DNA of 64,000 nt from Psychrobacter sp. Choline-02u-9 (GCF_002836505.1 NZ_PJBF01000040.1:420643-484642); one strand, 5' to 3'; counted from the first letter of the stretch, positions 16,371 to 27,039 are shown. The notes: a model not told the origin generated them from the sequence alone. Translations and numbers: made by a program.

Positions 16371-17033
16371 TTAGTCATTCACACTGGCAGGTTTGGCTTT
16401 AGCCATATTCTTAATACTGAAGCGTTCATTCATTTTTTGATAAAAACGGGCTAGGTTTTCGCCTTGTTCATTAGGATTAATTTTCAACACTTTACCAAAA
16501 TCTAAGCTGAGATATAGCACGATATCCGCGAAGCTTAATTGCTCGCCTACTAGGTATTCGCGACCTTCTAATATCGTCTCAAAATACGCCATGGCTTTGA
16601 CCGCACGAGCAATTGATGGTGCGACGAACTCGGGCACTTGCTCAACACGTTGTGCTTTAGATGGATGACTGTGCTGAAACGCGAGCATCAAGTTATACAT
16701 CACCTCAAACTCTGCAACACGGCGCATAGAACAAACTTGGGCACGCTGTACCACATCATTACCCATGACCGAACGCTCACCGTAAACACGATCTAGATAC
16801 TCACAAACTGCCTGCGAATCATTCAATACAGTACCATCATCTAAGGTCAAAACAGGTACGGTCTGCATCGGATTCATTTGCGTAAAGGCTTCTGACATTT
16901 GCTCATTTGCCGCAAAATCAATATCGATCACATCGACATCATCCATATCATCAACATCAATACCTTTTGAAGCCAATAGGATAAGCGCTTTACGTGGATT
17001 GGGCGCTGTACGGGTAATATATAGTTTTTTCAT
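16371..17033 (-). CDS. sspA: Stringent starvation protein A / glutathione S-transferase family
   Basis: A 220-residue protein of the GST fold. The N-terminal thioredoxin-like half (1-85) begins MKKLYITRTAPNPRK and includes the cis-Pro segment TVPVLTLDDG and ESQ-like NDSQAV; the helical C-terminal half follows (about 95-210). SspA associates with RNA polymerase rather than acting as a transferase, and the absence of an obvious catalytic Ser/Cys/Tyr near the N terminus is compatible. The usual partner sspB is not adjacent, and the sequence could equally be a general GST, so the symbol is tentative. The start at 17033 has AAGGAG 8 bases upstream; a longer in-frame reading to 17111 has no support. 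Confidence 0.65.
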   Translation of the reverse strand: MKKLYITRTAPNPRKALILLASKGIDVDDMDDVDVIDIDFAANEQMSEAFTQMNPMQTVPVLTLDDGTVLNDSQAVCEYLDRVYGERSVMGNDVVQRAQVCSMRRVAEFEVMYNLMLAFQHSHPSKAQRVEQVPEFVAPSIARAVKAMAYFETILEGREYLVGEQLSFADIVLYLSLDFGKVLKINPNEQGENLARFYQKMNERFSIKNMAKAKPASVND

Positions 17034-17189
17034 AGCAAACTCCTTGTAAGAATGATTAGACAGCGATTTGGCGCTGATACGCTTTATTATGGTTATTGTA
17101 CTGATAAGCACAAATATTGATACGCTATACCACAGTTATAGCCTAATCGGGCCATCATGGCAAAGTGTTATTAATCATAAAGTAGAAAT

Positions 17190-17229
17190 AAATAAAGCCC
17201 CATAACCTTGAGTCATGGGGCTTTATTTA
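17190..17229 (-). terminator. Bidirectional intrinsic terminator downstream of the peroxiredoxin gene
   Basis: AAATAAAGCCCCAT pairs with ATGGGGCTTTATTT around an 11-base loop. It lies between the peroxiredoxin gene (ends 17253) and the sspA-like gene, both on the minus strand. Confidence 0.9.
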
Positions 17230-17252
17230 ATCACATTTATACATCAGTCTAA

Positions 17253-17891
17253 TTATTTGTTTGGTGCAGGTGTGGTACGTAGATACGGCTTAATCTCTTT
17301 GTGACCTTTTGGATATTTTGCAGCGATATCTTCGTTTTTCACACTTGGTGGAATGATTACGTCATCACCATCTTTCCAGTCTACAGGTGTTGCAACGTTA
17401 TACTCATCCGACAACTGTAGTGCGTCAATTACACGGATAATTTCATCAAAGTTACGGCCACAGCTAGCAGGATATGTCAGCGTTAGACGCACCTTTTTAT
17501 TTGGATCAATAATAAAAACGCTGCGTACCGTATGCGTGCTATCTGCATTAGGATGCATCATGTCATATAATTCAGCCACTTCTTTGTTAGGATCAGCGAT
17601 GATTGGAAAGTTCATCTCTGTCCCTTGCGTCTCACCGATATCACTCGCCCACGCTTTATGGTCCTCTAAGCTATCGACAGAGATACAAATCGGTTTTACA
17701 TTGCGCTTTTGAAACTCGCCATTGAGTGCTGCTGCACGACCAAGCTCAGTGGTACATACTGGGGTAAAGTCTGATGGATGTGAGAAAAAAACCACCCAAT
17801 GATCGCCTGCCCACTCGTGGAAATTAATATCGCCTTCTGTGGTCGCAGCGTCAAAGTTTGGTGCGGTATCGCCTAAACGTAAATGTGCCAT
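17253..17891 (-). CDS. 1-Cys peroxiredoxin (Prx6 subfamily)
   Basis: Thiol peroxidase that reduces hydrogen peroxide and alkyl hydroperoxides. The 212 residues have the peroxiredoxin motif PSDFTPVC with peroxidatic C46 in FFSHPSDFTPVCTTE, and the longer C-terminal domain typical of Prx6 (about 170-212, DWKDGDDVIIPPSV). The other cysteine, in TYPASCGRN, is at a position not used for resolution in the 2-Cys class, so a 1-Cys mechanism is inferred. It stands alone with its own terminator. The 427 bases upstream to glnS contain no gene; they hold only the glnS terminator. Confidence 0.93.
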   Translation of the reverse strand: MAHLRLGDTAPNFDAATTEGDINFHEWAGDHWVVFFSHPSDFTPVCTTELGRAAALNGEFQKRNVKPICISVDSLEDHKAWASDIGETQGTEMNFPIIADPNKEVAELYDMMHPNADSTHTVRSVFIIDPNKKVRLTLTYPASCGRNFDEIIRVIDALQLSDEYNVATPVDWKDGDDVIIPPSVKNEDIAAKYPKGHKEIKPYLRTTPAPNK

Positions 17892-18200
17892 GCTTTATTC
17901 CTTAGCTATGTTGATGAACGCTTGTATCGACCCGTTGGCCGCGCGCTCTATTATTATCATCGATGTGCTCGCCATAAAAATGCAAAGCACATCCGTAAAA
18001 ACTGACTTTATAGTAACAAACTGGTTATGAATGTCTTGTGACGGATTGTAATGCGGTTATTCCATTTACCTCTAAGCTGATGGACAAATCTTTTAATGAA
18101 TTTTATGGACAAGTAGCTTTGATAAATAATTAAACCACCATACCTGCATCCCATAAGCAAAATTCGCACCATAATCATACTTAACTTTATAACTGCACAC

Positions 18201-18235
18201 AAAAAAGCCCATTCCTAGCGTACTAGAAATAGGCT
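18201..18235 (-). terminator. Intrinsic terminator downstream of glnS
   Basis: On the minus strand AGCCTATTTCTAG pairs with CTAGGAATGGGCT (13 pairs, two of them G-U) with a 4-base loop, followed by six T. The wobble pairs make it work in one direction only, matching glnS (ends 18319). Confidence 0.8.
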
Positions 18236-18318
18236 AACTTGCAAACTACTATTGTTCAGTATTATTTCAAAATATCTATTTGGATAAGGATACTTTTCAT
18301 ATACTGAGTCAACATAAA

Positions 18319-20058
18319 TTAAGCTGGCTTATAGCTATCACGCAAGCTAACGATTTGGTTAAATACTGGCTTATCAGTGCTGTGATCTTCGCTATCAGAG
18401 ATGAAGTAACCTTCACGCTCAAACTGGAAACGCGTGCCAGCATCTGCATTGACCAAAGATGGCTCAACCACTGCATTTAGCTCAGTGAGCGAGTTCGGGT
18501 TTAGCGCTTGATAAACATCAGCAACGCTACTTGGATCCTCAGCACTGAATAGCTGCTCATACATACGTACCGTCGCTGGCACACCTTGACTGGCTGATAC
18601 CCAATGAATCACGCCTTTGACTTTACGCCCTTCAGGGTTATTGCCCAAAGTAGCAGGGTCAATCGTCGCTTTTAGTTCAACGACATTGCCACTTTCATCA
18701 GTGATATGCTCAGTGACGGCTAGTACGTAGGTGTTACGCAGACGAATCTCTGGCTTTTCTGGAGAGAGACGCTTGTAGCCTGCTGGCGGTTCAATCTCGT
18801 AATCACCTTGATCGATGTATAGCGTCTCGGTAAATGGAATCTCACGCTCACCCATATCCACGTTAGGATGGTTTGGCTGAGTCAACCAAAGCGTCTGAGT
18901 CGCATCGTCAAAACGTGCATTAACGCTATCGGCTTTTTGTGACTCCCAACTGCTTACCGCCTCGCTAAAGTTAGTGATCGTCACTTTCAATGGCTTTAGG
19001 ACTGCCATACCGCGACCAGTAGTTGTCTCTAACGATTGACGAACACTAAACTCTAGTAAACGGAAATCAACCACACTATCCGCTTTGGTCACACCCACAC
19101 GCTCACAAAAATCGCGCAAGCCCTCTGGCGTATAACCACGGCGGCGCATACCAGCGACGGTCGGCATACGGGGATCGTCCCAACCGCTTACGATACCTTC
19201 ATCTACCAGTTGTTTTAGCTTACGCTTACTGGTCAATGTATGATCAACGTTTAAGCGGCTAAACTCGTACTGATGTGGTGGTACGTCAAAGCCGATTTTT
19301 TCGATGACCCAATCATAGAATGGACGGTGATCTTCAAACTCAAGCGTACATAATGAATGGGTAATTCCTTCTAACGCATCCGAGAGTGGATGAGCAAAGT
19401 CATACATCGGATAGATGCACCATTTATCACCAGTCTGATGATGCGCTTGATGCATCACGCGATAGATGACAGGATCACGTAGGTTCATATTTGGGCTGGC
19501 CATATCAATCTTGGCGCGCAAAATAGCCTTACCCTCAGCGTATTTACCGTCTTTCATATCGTTGAAAAGCGCTAGGTTTTCTTCAACACTGGCATCACGA
19601 TATGGTGAAGGCGTTCCCGCTTCATTGAATGAACCACGGTTTTCTTTGATTTGTTCAGGGGTTTGCAAATCAACATAAGCGTCGCCTTGCTCAATCAACT
19701 GGATTGCCCATGCATGCAACTGATCGAAATAACCTGAGGCATGATGCGCCTCGCCTGGCCACTCAAAACCTAACCACTGCACATCGTTCTTAATATTGTC
19801 GATGTAATCTTGCTTTTCAGCAGTTGGGTTGGTGTCATCAAAACGCAGATTGCACACACCGCCGAACTCTTTGGCCACACCAAAGTTTAAGCAGATAGAT
19901 TTTACGTGGCCTAAATGCAAGTATCCATTTGGCTCAGGCGGAAAGCGCGTTACAATTTGCTGATATTTTTGCGCATTGACATCGTCACGAATGATATTAC
20001 GAATAAAATCGTTTTTTGGTTCATCTTTTTGTGCATTGTTGCTTGAGTGATCACTCAT
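18319..20058 (-). CDS. glnS: Glutaminyl-tRNA synthetase
   Basis: Class I aminoacyl-tRNA synthetase that charges tRNA-Gln in the cytoplasm. The HIGH-type signature is in PPEPNGYLHLGH (residues 40-51) and the KMSKS-type signature in LTSKRKL near 280; GluRS/GlnRS landmarks such as RFDDTNP and MYDFAHPLSD are present. At 579 residues it is near the family length (E. coli 554), with a short polar N-terminal extension. The start at 20058 follows AGGAG by 10 bases; an ATG between them is out of frame. The presence of GlnRS agrees with a gammaproteobacterial host. Confidence 0.98.
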   Translation of the reverse strand: MSDHSSNNAQKDEPKNDFIRNIIRDDVNAQKYQQIVTRFPPEPNGYLHLGHVKSICLNFGVAKEFGGVCNLRFDDTNPTAEKQDYIDNIKNDVQWLGFEWPGEAHHASGYFDQLHAWAIQLIEQGDAYVDLQTPEQIKENRGSFNEAGTPSPYRDASVEENLALFNDMKDGKYAEGKAILRAKIDMASPNMNLRDPVIYRVMHQAHHQTGDKWCIYPMYDFAHPLSDALEGITHSLCTLEFEDHRPFYDWVIEKIGFDVPPHQYEFSRLNVDHTLTSKRKLKQLVDEGIVSGWDDPRMPTVAGMRRRGYTPEGLRDFCERVGVTKADSVVDFRLLEFSVRQSLETTTGRGMAVLKPLKVTITNFSEAVSSWESQKADSVNARFDDATQTLWLTQPNHPNVDMGEREIPFTETLYIDQGDYEIEPPAGYKRLSPEKPEIRLRNTYVLAVTEHITDESGNVVELKATIDPATLGNNPEGRKVKGVIHWVSASQGVPATVRMYEQLFSAEDPSSVADVYQALNPNSLTELNAVVEPSLVNADAGTRFQFEREGYFISDSEDHSTDKPVFNQIVSLRDSYKPA

Positions 20059-20363
20059 CGGGCATTGCTCCTAACGCAAATTGTCAGTTCATGGTGCGTG
20101 CCATCACGCATCACGAAACGTTTAAACTAAAGTGTTAAAATAAAACGAGAATATTAAAACTTAGATAGTGCGACCGCATTATCAAAATTTTTCAAAAATG
20201 GGTAAAGTTGCGTTATTCTATCAGGTTTCGCAAACGCATTAACAGCCTGATACATGACACGGGATAAAAAAGCCGTTAGACTACCCGTAACTTTTTAATC
20301 ACTAATTTTTAACCACCACTTGACAGCGTCATTTAAGGCGCTGCAACAAAAAAGGAATATCCC
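20059..20363. other. Divergent intergenic region, glnS / ppiB
   Basis: About 305 bases between divergent genes. It should hold both promoters. I found no well-spaced promoter pair I trust and no ORF or hairpin. Confidence 0.5.
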
Positions 20364-20879
20364 ATGGTAGACATGCCACCAGTAGTAGAACTAGAAACCA
20401 ATATGGGTGCGATCGTTATCGAACTCAACGAAGAAAAAGCACCAAAAACTGTAGAAAACTTTTTGAACTACGTAAAATCTGGTCAGTATGACGGTACAAT
20501 TTTCCATCGCATCATTGATGGTTTCATGATTCAAGGCGGCGGAATGGACGCTGAGATGAATGAAAAACCAACCAATGCGCCTATCGAAAACGAAGCGGAC
20601 AATGGTCTAAAAAATGACAAAGGTACTATCGCAATGGCGCGTACCCAAGATCCGCATTCAGCGACTAGCCAGTTCTTCATCAACGTAAAAGACAACGACT
20701 TCCTAAACCACTCTGGCAAAAACATGCAAGGTTGGGGTTACACCGTATTTGGTAAAGTAACAAGCGGTATGGACGTTATCGAGAAAATGCGCAGCGTACC
20801 AACTGGTCGTTTCGGCATGCATGCTGATGTGCCAAAAGAGCCAGTTGTTATCAACTCAGCAACCATCATTACTCAGTAG
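20364..20879 (+). CDS. ppiB: Cyclophilin-type peptidyl-prolyl cis-trans isomerase
   Basis: Catalyses proline isomerisation during protein folding. The 171 residues show the bacterial cytoplasmic cyclophilin core: [30 protein letters not shown], with the catalytic Arg in FHRII, and the later [10 protein letters not shown] and VFGKV blocks. There is no signal peptide, so it belongs with the cytosolic PpiB rather than the periplasmic PpiA form. AAGGAA precedes the ATG at 20364. lpxH follows after 123 bases on the same strand, an arrangement (ppiB-lpxH) familiar from E. coli and other gammaproteobacteria. Confidence 0.96.
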   Translation: MVDMPPVVELETNMGAIVIELNEEKAPKTVENFLNYVKSGQYDGTIFHRIIDGFMIQGGGMDAEMNEKPTNAPIENEADNGLKNDKGTIAMARTQDPHSATSQFFINVKDNDFLNHSGKNMQGWGYTVFGKVTSGMDVIEKMRSVPTGRFGMHADVPKEPVVINSATIITQ

Positions 20880-21002
20880 TAGTTATTTAATAGCAGCTAG
20901 TCAGTAATATTTACTTAGCGATAGCTGTGAATGAGCGAGCACTTTCTAGTAGAATTTACTAAGTCATGCTCGCCATACGATAAGTCACGAGGACCAAGAT
21001 AA

Positions 21003-21887
21003 ATGCAAAGTTTTAATCACTTAATCACGACCCGCCCTCATCAAGTGCGGCAAGTATTGATTAGCGATTTGCATTTATCGCCTCAGGAGCCTGCCTTAGT
21101 GCAGGCTTTTTTGGCGCTATTAGATGACTGTCTCGCCCTGCCAGCGCTCAAACGCCTCTTTATATTGGGTGATTGGTTTGAGGTGTGGCTAGGTGATGAT
21201 ACGTATCTGTCCCTATCGAAAGAGAAGGAGTCAGGAGATGAGCAGAAAAAACATTGGCTAACTCCGCTCATAGCTAAACTCAAGCAGCTACGTATCAATG
21301 GCTGTGAGATATTGGTTATGCACGGTAACCGTGATTTTTTATTGGGTCAGCCGTTTTGTAATCTGTTCGGTGGAGAGCTTATCAACGAGCCATATATTTT
21401 GCCTGTTGGTCAGCAGAACTACCGCTTAGAACACGGTGACGCACTATGTACTGATGATAAGAAATATCAGTTCTTTCGCAAAATTATGCGCAACCGTTTA
21501 ACTCAGTGGTATTTGCTTAATAAGTCATTAGAAAAACGCTTAGTCATCGCAGAAAACATGCGTAAAAGAAGCCAGCAGAATAATGCGAACAAAGCTGCGC
21601 ATATCATGGATGTGAATGATAAAGCTGTACGTCAGGCCATCACTACTAGCGATGCATTATTACACGGACATACTCATCGTCCAGACATTCATCAGGTAAC
21701 TAATGATAAAAAGCGCTACGTGCTTGGCGACTGGCGATTGTTAGATAAAGACACTCGCCAGCCGAAAGTCAGTGCCGTGATTGGTGCAGTTACAGATGAC
21801 GAGCATTCAAATGACGGTTTTAGTAGTAATGATTTAAGCAGTAATGATGCTGAGTTTGGATTATTTGAGTTTACAATGTTTGTTTGA
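21003..21887 (+). CDS. lpxH: UDP-2,3-diacylglucosamine diphosphatase
   Basis: Fourth step of lipid A synthesis: hydrolyses UDP-2,3-diacylglucosamine to lipid X and UMP at the inner face of the cytoplasmic membrane. The calcineurin-like metallophosphatase motifs are all visible: ISDLHLS (20-26), LGDWFEVWLGDD, MHGNRDFL, HGDALCTDD and HGHTHRP. The protein is 294 residues, about 50 longer than the E. coli enzyme; the surplus is a Ser/Asn/Asp-rich segment near the C terminus (with SSNDLSSND) plus small insertions. Likely co-transcribed with ppiB. A strong terminator follows at 21914. Confidence 0.95.
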   Translation: MQSFNHLITTRPHQVRQVLISDLHLSPQEPALVQAFLALLDDCLALPALKRLFILGDWFEVWLGDDTYLSLSKEKESGDEQKKHWLTPLIAKLKQLRINGCEILVMHGNRDFLLGQPFCNLFGGELINEPYILPVGQQNYRLEHGDALCTDDKKYQFFRKIMRNRLTQWYLLNKSLEKRLVIAENMRKRSQQNNANKAAHIMDVNDKAVRQAITTSDALLHGHTHRPDIHQVTNDKKRYVLGDWRLLDKDTRQPKVSAVIGAVTDDEHSNDGFSSNDLSSNDAEFGLFEFTMFV

Positions 21888-21913
21888 CTTGATCGTTGAA
21901 TCTATCTAAAAAA

Positions 21914-21951
21914 CAAAAAGGGTCTGTTGAAATATCAACAGACCCTTTTTA
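21914..21951 (+). terminator. Bidirectional intrinsic terminator between lpxH and orn
   Basis: AAAAAGGGTCTGTTGA pairs with TCAACAGACCCTTTTT around a 4-base loop, followed by further T runs. It serves the convergent lpxH and orn genes. Confidence 0.92.
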
Positions 21952-22007
21952 TTTTTTACCACAATTCTTTCATTACACTTTTAAATAGCTCATCGCTTGC
22001 TAGCTAT

Positions 22008-22595
22008 TTAAGGTATTAGCTTAAAGAAATGCTGACGGTAATGCTTTAGCTCACGGATAGAGTCACGAATATCGTCTAAGGCTAAATGACTGCCACCTTT
22101 TTCGAAGTTCTTTAAGATATCAGGACGCCAGCGGAAACAAAGCTCTTTAATTGATGACACGTCAAGATTACGATAATGGAAGAAACGCTCAAGCTCTGGC
22201 ATTTGACGCGCCATAAATCGACGATCTTGGCAGATAGAATTACCACACATTGGCGACTTACCACTATCGACCCATTTGTTTAGGAACTTGATGGTCTCCG
22301 CTTCGGCTTCTGCCAATGTCACCGTACTACGACGTACACGATCGACCAATCCTGACTGACCATGCTGCTTGGTATTCCAGTCATCCATCTTATTTAAGAC
22401 TTGATCTGATACTTTGATAGCAAACACAGGCCCTTCAGCAAGTACATTCAAATCTTCGTCAGTAACGACAGTAGCAATCTCGATAATCTCATCGTTTAAG
22501 GTATCAAGTCCGGTCATTTCTAAATCAATCCACACCAGCCCTTTTTTGCCTTGATTTTTGATTTTAATCTTATTGGGATGGTCACCGGTAGTCAT
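22008..22595 (-). CDS. orn: Oligoribonuclease
   Basis: DEDDh-family 3'-5' exoribonuclease that clears two- to five-nucleotide RNAs and, in many gammaproteobacteria, pGpG. The 195 residues contain [10 protein letters not shown] (first Asp/Glu pair), the [10 protein letters not shown] segment and the [10 protein letters not shown] end with the catalytic His and Asp. The start at 22595 is preferred over an upstream in-frame ATG at 22613 because AGGAT precedes only the former. Divergent from rsgA, an arrangement shared with E. coli. Confidence 0.97.
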   Translation of the reverse strand: MTTGDHPNKIKIKNQGKKGLVWIDLEMTGLDTLNDEIIEIATVVTDEDLNVLAEGPVFAIKVSDQVLNKMDDWNTKQHGQSGLVDRVRRSTVTLAEAEAETIKFLNKWVDSGKSPMCGNSICQDRRFMARQMPELERFFHYRNLDVSSIKELCFRWRPDILKNFEKGGSHLALDDIRDSIRELKHYRQHFFKLIP

Positions 22596-22825
22596 ACAAT
22601 ATCCTATGGTCATTAAATTTTGGGACAGTTTTAAACATAATTTAAAAAACGTATTGCGGTTGAATACTCATATTCAGGCAGGTTTGTCATGCACTGATTG
22701 ATTCAAAAAATCTAGCAAGCAGCTAAAATATTACAAAACCACTGTCTGCCGCAGACGCTTTAGGCTGTATGTTAGCAAATTTTCACGCTACACTTAGCAA
22801 TATTTTTATAATAGGTCAAAAACCC

Positions 22826-23929
22826 ATGGCATTAATCCGGCAACGCAAACTGACTAAACAACAGATTCGTCGCATCGACAAGCAGCAACTGTCCAATCAA
22901 GATAGTATTGATGACAGTTTGATGGATGGCGTGGTCATGGCGCATTACGGTAAGCAACTAGAAGTACAAGTCACTAGCCTGCCAGCTGTCATACCTGAGC
23001 AGCCAGAGATTGCACCTGATGATCCTGAGCCGTTTTGGCAAACGCTTGAATTGAATGATATTTGGCGCTGTCATGTGCGTACCAATCTACCGATGCTAGC
23101 TGCTGGCGATCAAGTGCGCTGGAATGCCGACTCTAATACTGGCTTTGGTCGTATCGAAGCGGTCAAACCGCGTACATCGCTGGTCTCTCGTCCTGACCGC
23201 TATCACAAGCTCAAGCCTGTTGCCGCCAATGTCGATATTCTGGCGATTGTTTTTGCGCCATTGCCTGCCGCCGCGCCAACGCTGATCGATCGCTATCTCG
23301 TGGTATGCCATCATGCAGGTGTCAAACCACTATTGGTACTCAACAAAGCCGATTTATTAGCAGAAGAGAACGGCGTGGACACCAATGAACTATTGGCACA
23401 ATATGCCGCGCTCGGTTATGAAAGCGTTCTAACTTCGGTCGATTGCCCTGAAAACATCGCTGAGAGCGATGAGCAAGAAGGCCTTGATGAACTAAAACGC
23501 TATATAGATAAAAAGCTGGTCATCTTCGCGGGTCAATCTGGCGTCGGCAAAAGCAGTCTAATCAATGCCCTTTTGCCTGACTCTGGACAGAGCGTCAATA
23601 TCATCTCGCAAAACTCTAAGCTTGGTCAGCATACTACGACGACCAGTCGACTGTTGCCATTCAATCCAGAAGATCTCACTCAAGGCGGTATCGTTGATAC
23701 ACCAGGGATTCGTGAATATGGCATTTGGCACCTTACTCCTGATGATATTATTTCAGGCTTCGTTGAGCTAGCACCATTGGCCAGCGGTTGCCAATTCCGT
23801 GACTGTCGCCATACTCACAACAGCAAAGGCTGTGCACTATGGCAAGCCGTAGCTGATGGTGAAGTATTGCAGCGCCGCGTTGAAAATCTCGTCACGCTAC
23901 GAGAAGAGGCAGATACGAAGCCTTATTAG
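22826..23929 (+). CDS. rsgA: Ribosome small subunit-dependent GTPase A
   Basis: Circularly permuted GTPase that helps mature the 30S subunit. In 367 residues: an N-terminal OB-fold (about 20-110), then the G motifs in permuted order, G4 LNKADLL, G1 GQSGVGKSSLINAL, G3 DTPGIREYG, and a C-terminal zinc module with Cys and His in GCQFRDCRHTHNSKGCA. The start at 22826 (MALIRQRKLT) is chosen since the ORF upstream of it (to 22769) reads into non-conserved sequence with no ribosome site, whereas AGGT lies before it. Divergent from orn. Confidence 0.96.
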   Translation: MALIRQRKLTKQQIRRIDKQQLSNQDSIDDSLMDGVVMAHYGKQLEVQVTSLPAVIPEQPEIAPDDPEPFWQTLELNDIWRCHVRTNLPMLAAGDQVRWNADSNTGFGRIEAVKPRTSLVSRPDRYHKLKPVAANVDILAIVFAPLPAAAPTLIDRYLVVCHHAGVKPLLVLNKADLLAEENGVDTNELLAQYAALGYESVLTSVDCPENIAESDEQEGLDELKRYIDKKLVIFAGQSGVGKSSLINALLPDSGQSVNIISQNSKLGQHTTTTSRLLPFNPEDLTQGGIVDTPGIREYGIWHLTPDDIISGFVELAPLASGCQFRDCRHTHNSKGCALWQAVADGEVLQRRVENLVTLREEADTKPY

Positions 23930-24150
23930 TATTTGGCTTGTTACTGTTCGTTTTAATTAAACACGGTCTTGTGAGTAGATATTTTTATTAGGCTGAGAAG
24001 ATCCATAGATAGGTGCAATAACCGCCCAATTATTGCCTATGTCATCGCCCGTTTACTATAGATGGCCTTATCGGTATAATAGCGCCTTGTTCATTATCAT
24101 TGGGCTGTCTTCTCAGCTTAATAGAACACTTATTTTTTTGGAGGTATGGT

Positions 24151-24606
24151 TTGGATCGTGCGCTGGAATTTGTGGGCAACCACCCGTTTTTATTTGGTAT
24201 ATTAGCCGTACTTGCTATACTGTTTTTTACGATTGAAAACAAACGTAGCGGTAGAAAAATATCGCCTAACACGCTTGGCATGATGGTCAATTCTCAAAAC
24301 GCGCAGCTTATCGATATTCGCGCTAAGAAGAAGTTTGAATCAGGCTATATTCAAGGCAGCCGCAACATACCATTCACTGACCTCAAAGACCGCTTAGAAG
24401 AGATTCGCGCGATTGAGCAGCCGGTGATTATCATCTGCGACATGGGCGTCCAAGCAGGCGCTGCGATTCAGATGATTGGTAAAGATAGTGTCTATCGCTT
24501 AGAGGGCGGTATTGGCGGCTGGCAAGGCGCTGGCATGCCGTTGGTTGGTGTAAAAGACGCCAAAGCAAAGGCTAAAGGTAAAACAAAACCAAGTCTAAGC
24601 AAGTAA
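24151..24606 (+). CDS. Membrane-anchored rhodanese-domain protein (YibN-like), TTG start
   Basis: A 151-residue protein with one N-terminal membrane helix (about 12-28) and a rhodanese domain (about 43-130) whose loop carries C96 (IICDMGV), the position of the sulfur-carrying cysteine. A basic Lys/Ala-rich tail ends it. The start is read as TTG at 24151 because GGAGG lies 6 bases upstream, giving DRALEFVG as the N terminus; the nearest ATG at 24146 is in another frame and too close to the site. It precedes grxC and secB as in the E. coli yibN-grxC-secB cluster, but a terminator separates it from grxC. Substrate unknown. Confidence 0.85.
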   Translation: MDRALEFVGNHPFLFGILAVLAILFFTIENKRSGRKISPNTLGMMVNSQNAQLIDIRAKKKFESGYIQGSRNIPFTDLKDRLEEIRAIEQPVIIICDMGVQAGAAIQMIGKDSVYRLEGGIGGWQGAGMPLVGVKDAKAKAKGKTKPSLSK

Positions 24607-24705
24607 TAGATCTGTATAGGCGCTTAAGTGAAGCGTTTATACACATCGCTTAGCCCATGTTTGTGTGACCTGACTGACGTTATCAGCGCTACCAACGCTA
24701 TAAAG

Positions 24706-24735
24706 AAGACACCTTTTTATTGGGTGTCTTTTTTT
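24706..24735 (+). terminator. Intrinsic terminator between the rhodanese gene and grxC
   Basis: AAGACACC pairs with GGGTGTCTT around a T-rich loop, followed by seven T. The 359-base stretch between the two genes contains this and, after it, no recognised element before the grxC ribosome site; grxC therefore probably has its own promoter. Confidence 0.85.
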
Positions 24736-24965
24736 GTGGTTTATTTTTTATGTTCTATTTATCATGTTTTATAGCACTAAAATACGTTTTGAGCCAAAAC
24801 GGCTTGAATTTGTCATGCTCATCCCCACTTTAGTAATGAGCATCACCGAATGCATTTTTACTTTACTCATTGATAACAGACTATACCAACGCTTAGACTA
24901 TGATAATTTATCATGCTTTTTATAATACGTTTGTTATCCCATAAATTTATAAATAAGGATTTACC

Positions 24966-25229
24966 ATGACTGTATCTGTGAAAGTTTACACTACCCCTAT
25001 CTGCCCATACTGCTCAAACGCCAAACAACTACTAAAAACCAAAGGTGTTGATTATGAAGAAATCGGCATGCACGATATGAGCAGCGAAGAGCGTCAAGCG
25101 TTGATGAAAAAAACCAATAATTACCGCACTGTGCCGCAAATCTTCGTTGGTGAAACTTTCGTCGGTGGTTTTGATGAGCTCAACCAAATGAACCAGCAAG
25201 GCAAACTTGACGAGCTATTGGCAGGTTAA
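24966..25229 (+). CDS. grxC: Glutaredoxin 3
   Basis: Small glutathione-dependent thiol-disulfide oxidoreductase, 87 residues. The dithiol active site CPYC is at residues 13-16; the cis-Pro loop YRTVPQIFVG and the GGFDEL glutathione-binding motif follow at the expected distance. AAGGA precedes the ATG. secB is the next gene, 193 bases on, with two hairpins in between. This pairing is conserved in gammaproteobacteria. Confidence 0.97.
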   Translation: MTVSVKVYTTPICPYCSNAKQLLKTKGVDYEEIGMHDMSSEERQALMKKTNNYRTVPQIFVGETFVGGFDELNQMNQQGKLDELLAG

Positions 25230-25245
25230 TCTGCTACCTTTCTTT

Positions 25246-25279
25246 ACTGTCTGTCTTTACTTATGTAAAGACAGACAGT
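25246..25279 (+). other. Perfect 15-bp hairpin in the grxC-secB spacer
   Basis: ACTGTCTGTCTTTAC (25246-25260) and its exact complement GTAAAGACAGACAGT (25265-25279) enclose a 4-base loop, starting 17 bases after the grxC stop codon. No T tract follows (TGGCAGGTTTTAA), so it is not a classical terminator. It may act as an RNA-stabilising or processing stem at the grxC 3' end. Confidence 0.75.
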
Positions 25280-25317
25280 GGCAGGTTTTAATAGAGCAGT
25301 AAGAAGTAACGATAAAA

Positions 25318-25353
25318 AATATCGAGACAATACCAAAAAATAGTCTCGATTTA
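25318..25353 (+). terminator. Weak hairpin before secB, possible terminator
   Basis: ATCGAGAC (25321-25328) pairs with GTCTCGAT (25343-25350) around a 14-base A-rich loop, followed by TTATATT. The stem is AT-rich at its base and the loop large; a weak terminator or attenuator is possible. secB starts 70 bases later. Confidence 0.4.
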
Positions 25354-25421
25354 TATTACAATGAACTTTTATTAAAATGACGATTTGCCCAATCATTTGA
25401 TTTAATTTTAGAGGATTTACC

Positions 25422-25874
25422 ATGGCTGAAGAACAAGCACAACCACAATTGGCACTAGAACGCATCTACGTAAAAGACATGTCACTTGAAGTCCCAGGCG
25501 CTAGCGTATTTACCAAAGAGTGGAACCCAGAGCTTGATATCAATTTGTCTAGCAACGCTGAAAAATTAGATGACGATCATTATCAAATCATCCTAACTGT
25601 GAGCGTTACTGCCAAAAATGCGGAAGAAGCAGCATTTATCGCTGAAGTGCATCAAGCAGGTATCTTCTTACTAAAAGACATTCCAGAAGATCAAATCGGT
25701 CAAATCCTAGGCGCATACTGCCCTAACGTGTTGTTCCCATATGCTCGTGAAGTCATCAGTGACATCGTGACGCGTGGTAGCTTCCCACAATTGCTACTAG
25801 CACCTGTGAACTTTGATCAAGCGTATGCACAGAGTCAGCAGCAAGCACAAGTTGATGCTCAAGGTAATGCTTAA
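25422..25874 (+). CDS. secB: Protein-export chaperone SecB
   Basis: Tetrameric cytosolic chaperone that keeps preproteins unfolded and hands them to SecA. The 150 residues include the family blocks [15 protein letters not shown] [16 protein letters not shown] near the N terminus, [20 protein letters not shown] and the acidic/hydrophobic C-terminal region ending [21 protein letters not shown] precedes the ATG. It lies downstream of grxC as in E. coli; gpsA, often next, is not present. Confidence 0.98.
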   Translation: MAEEQAQPQLALERIYVKDMSLEVPGASVFTKEWNPELDINLSSNAEKLDDDHYQIILTVSVTAKNAEEAAFIAEVHQAGIFLLKDIPEDQIGQILGAYCPNVLFPYAREVISDIVTRGSFPQLLLAPVNFDQAYAQSQQQAQVDAQGNA

Positions 25875-25923
25875 GCGCTAACCAAAAATATATGAGCTCT
25901 ACCAGTCGTATATTTGATAAAGG

Positions 25924-25958
25924 GCCGTTTACTTATAATGAGTAAGCGGTTTTTTTGT
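25924..25958 (+). terminator. Intrinsic terminator after secB
   Basis: CCGTTTACT pairs with AGTAAGCGG (one mismatch) and is followed by seven T, just downstream of the secB stop. Confidence 0.75.
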
Positions 25959-25977
25959 GTGTGTTCTCATAAGGCAT

Positions 25978-26003
25978 AAAAAAACCCTGCTATTAAACAG
26001 GGT
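25978..26003 (-). terminator. Intrinsic terminator after adk
   Basis: On the minus strand ACCCTG pairs with CAGGGT around an 8-base loop and runs into seven T. It follows the adk stop (26052) by about 50 bases. Confidence 0.8.
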
Positions 26004-26051
26004 CTTCAACGACTACATCGACTGGCTAAATCAATTAGCTAATATCGAACA

Positions 26052-27039
<988 letters not shown>

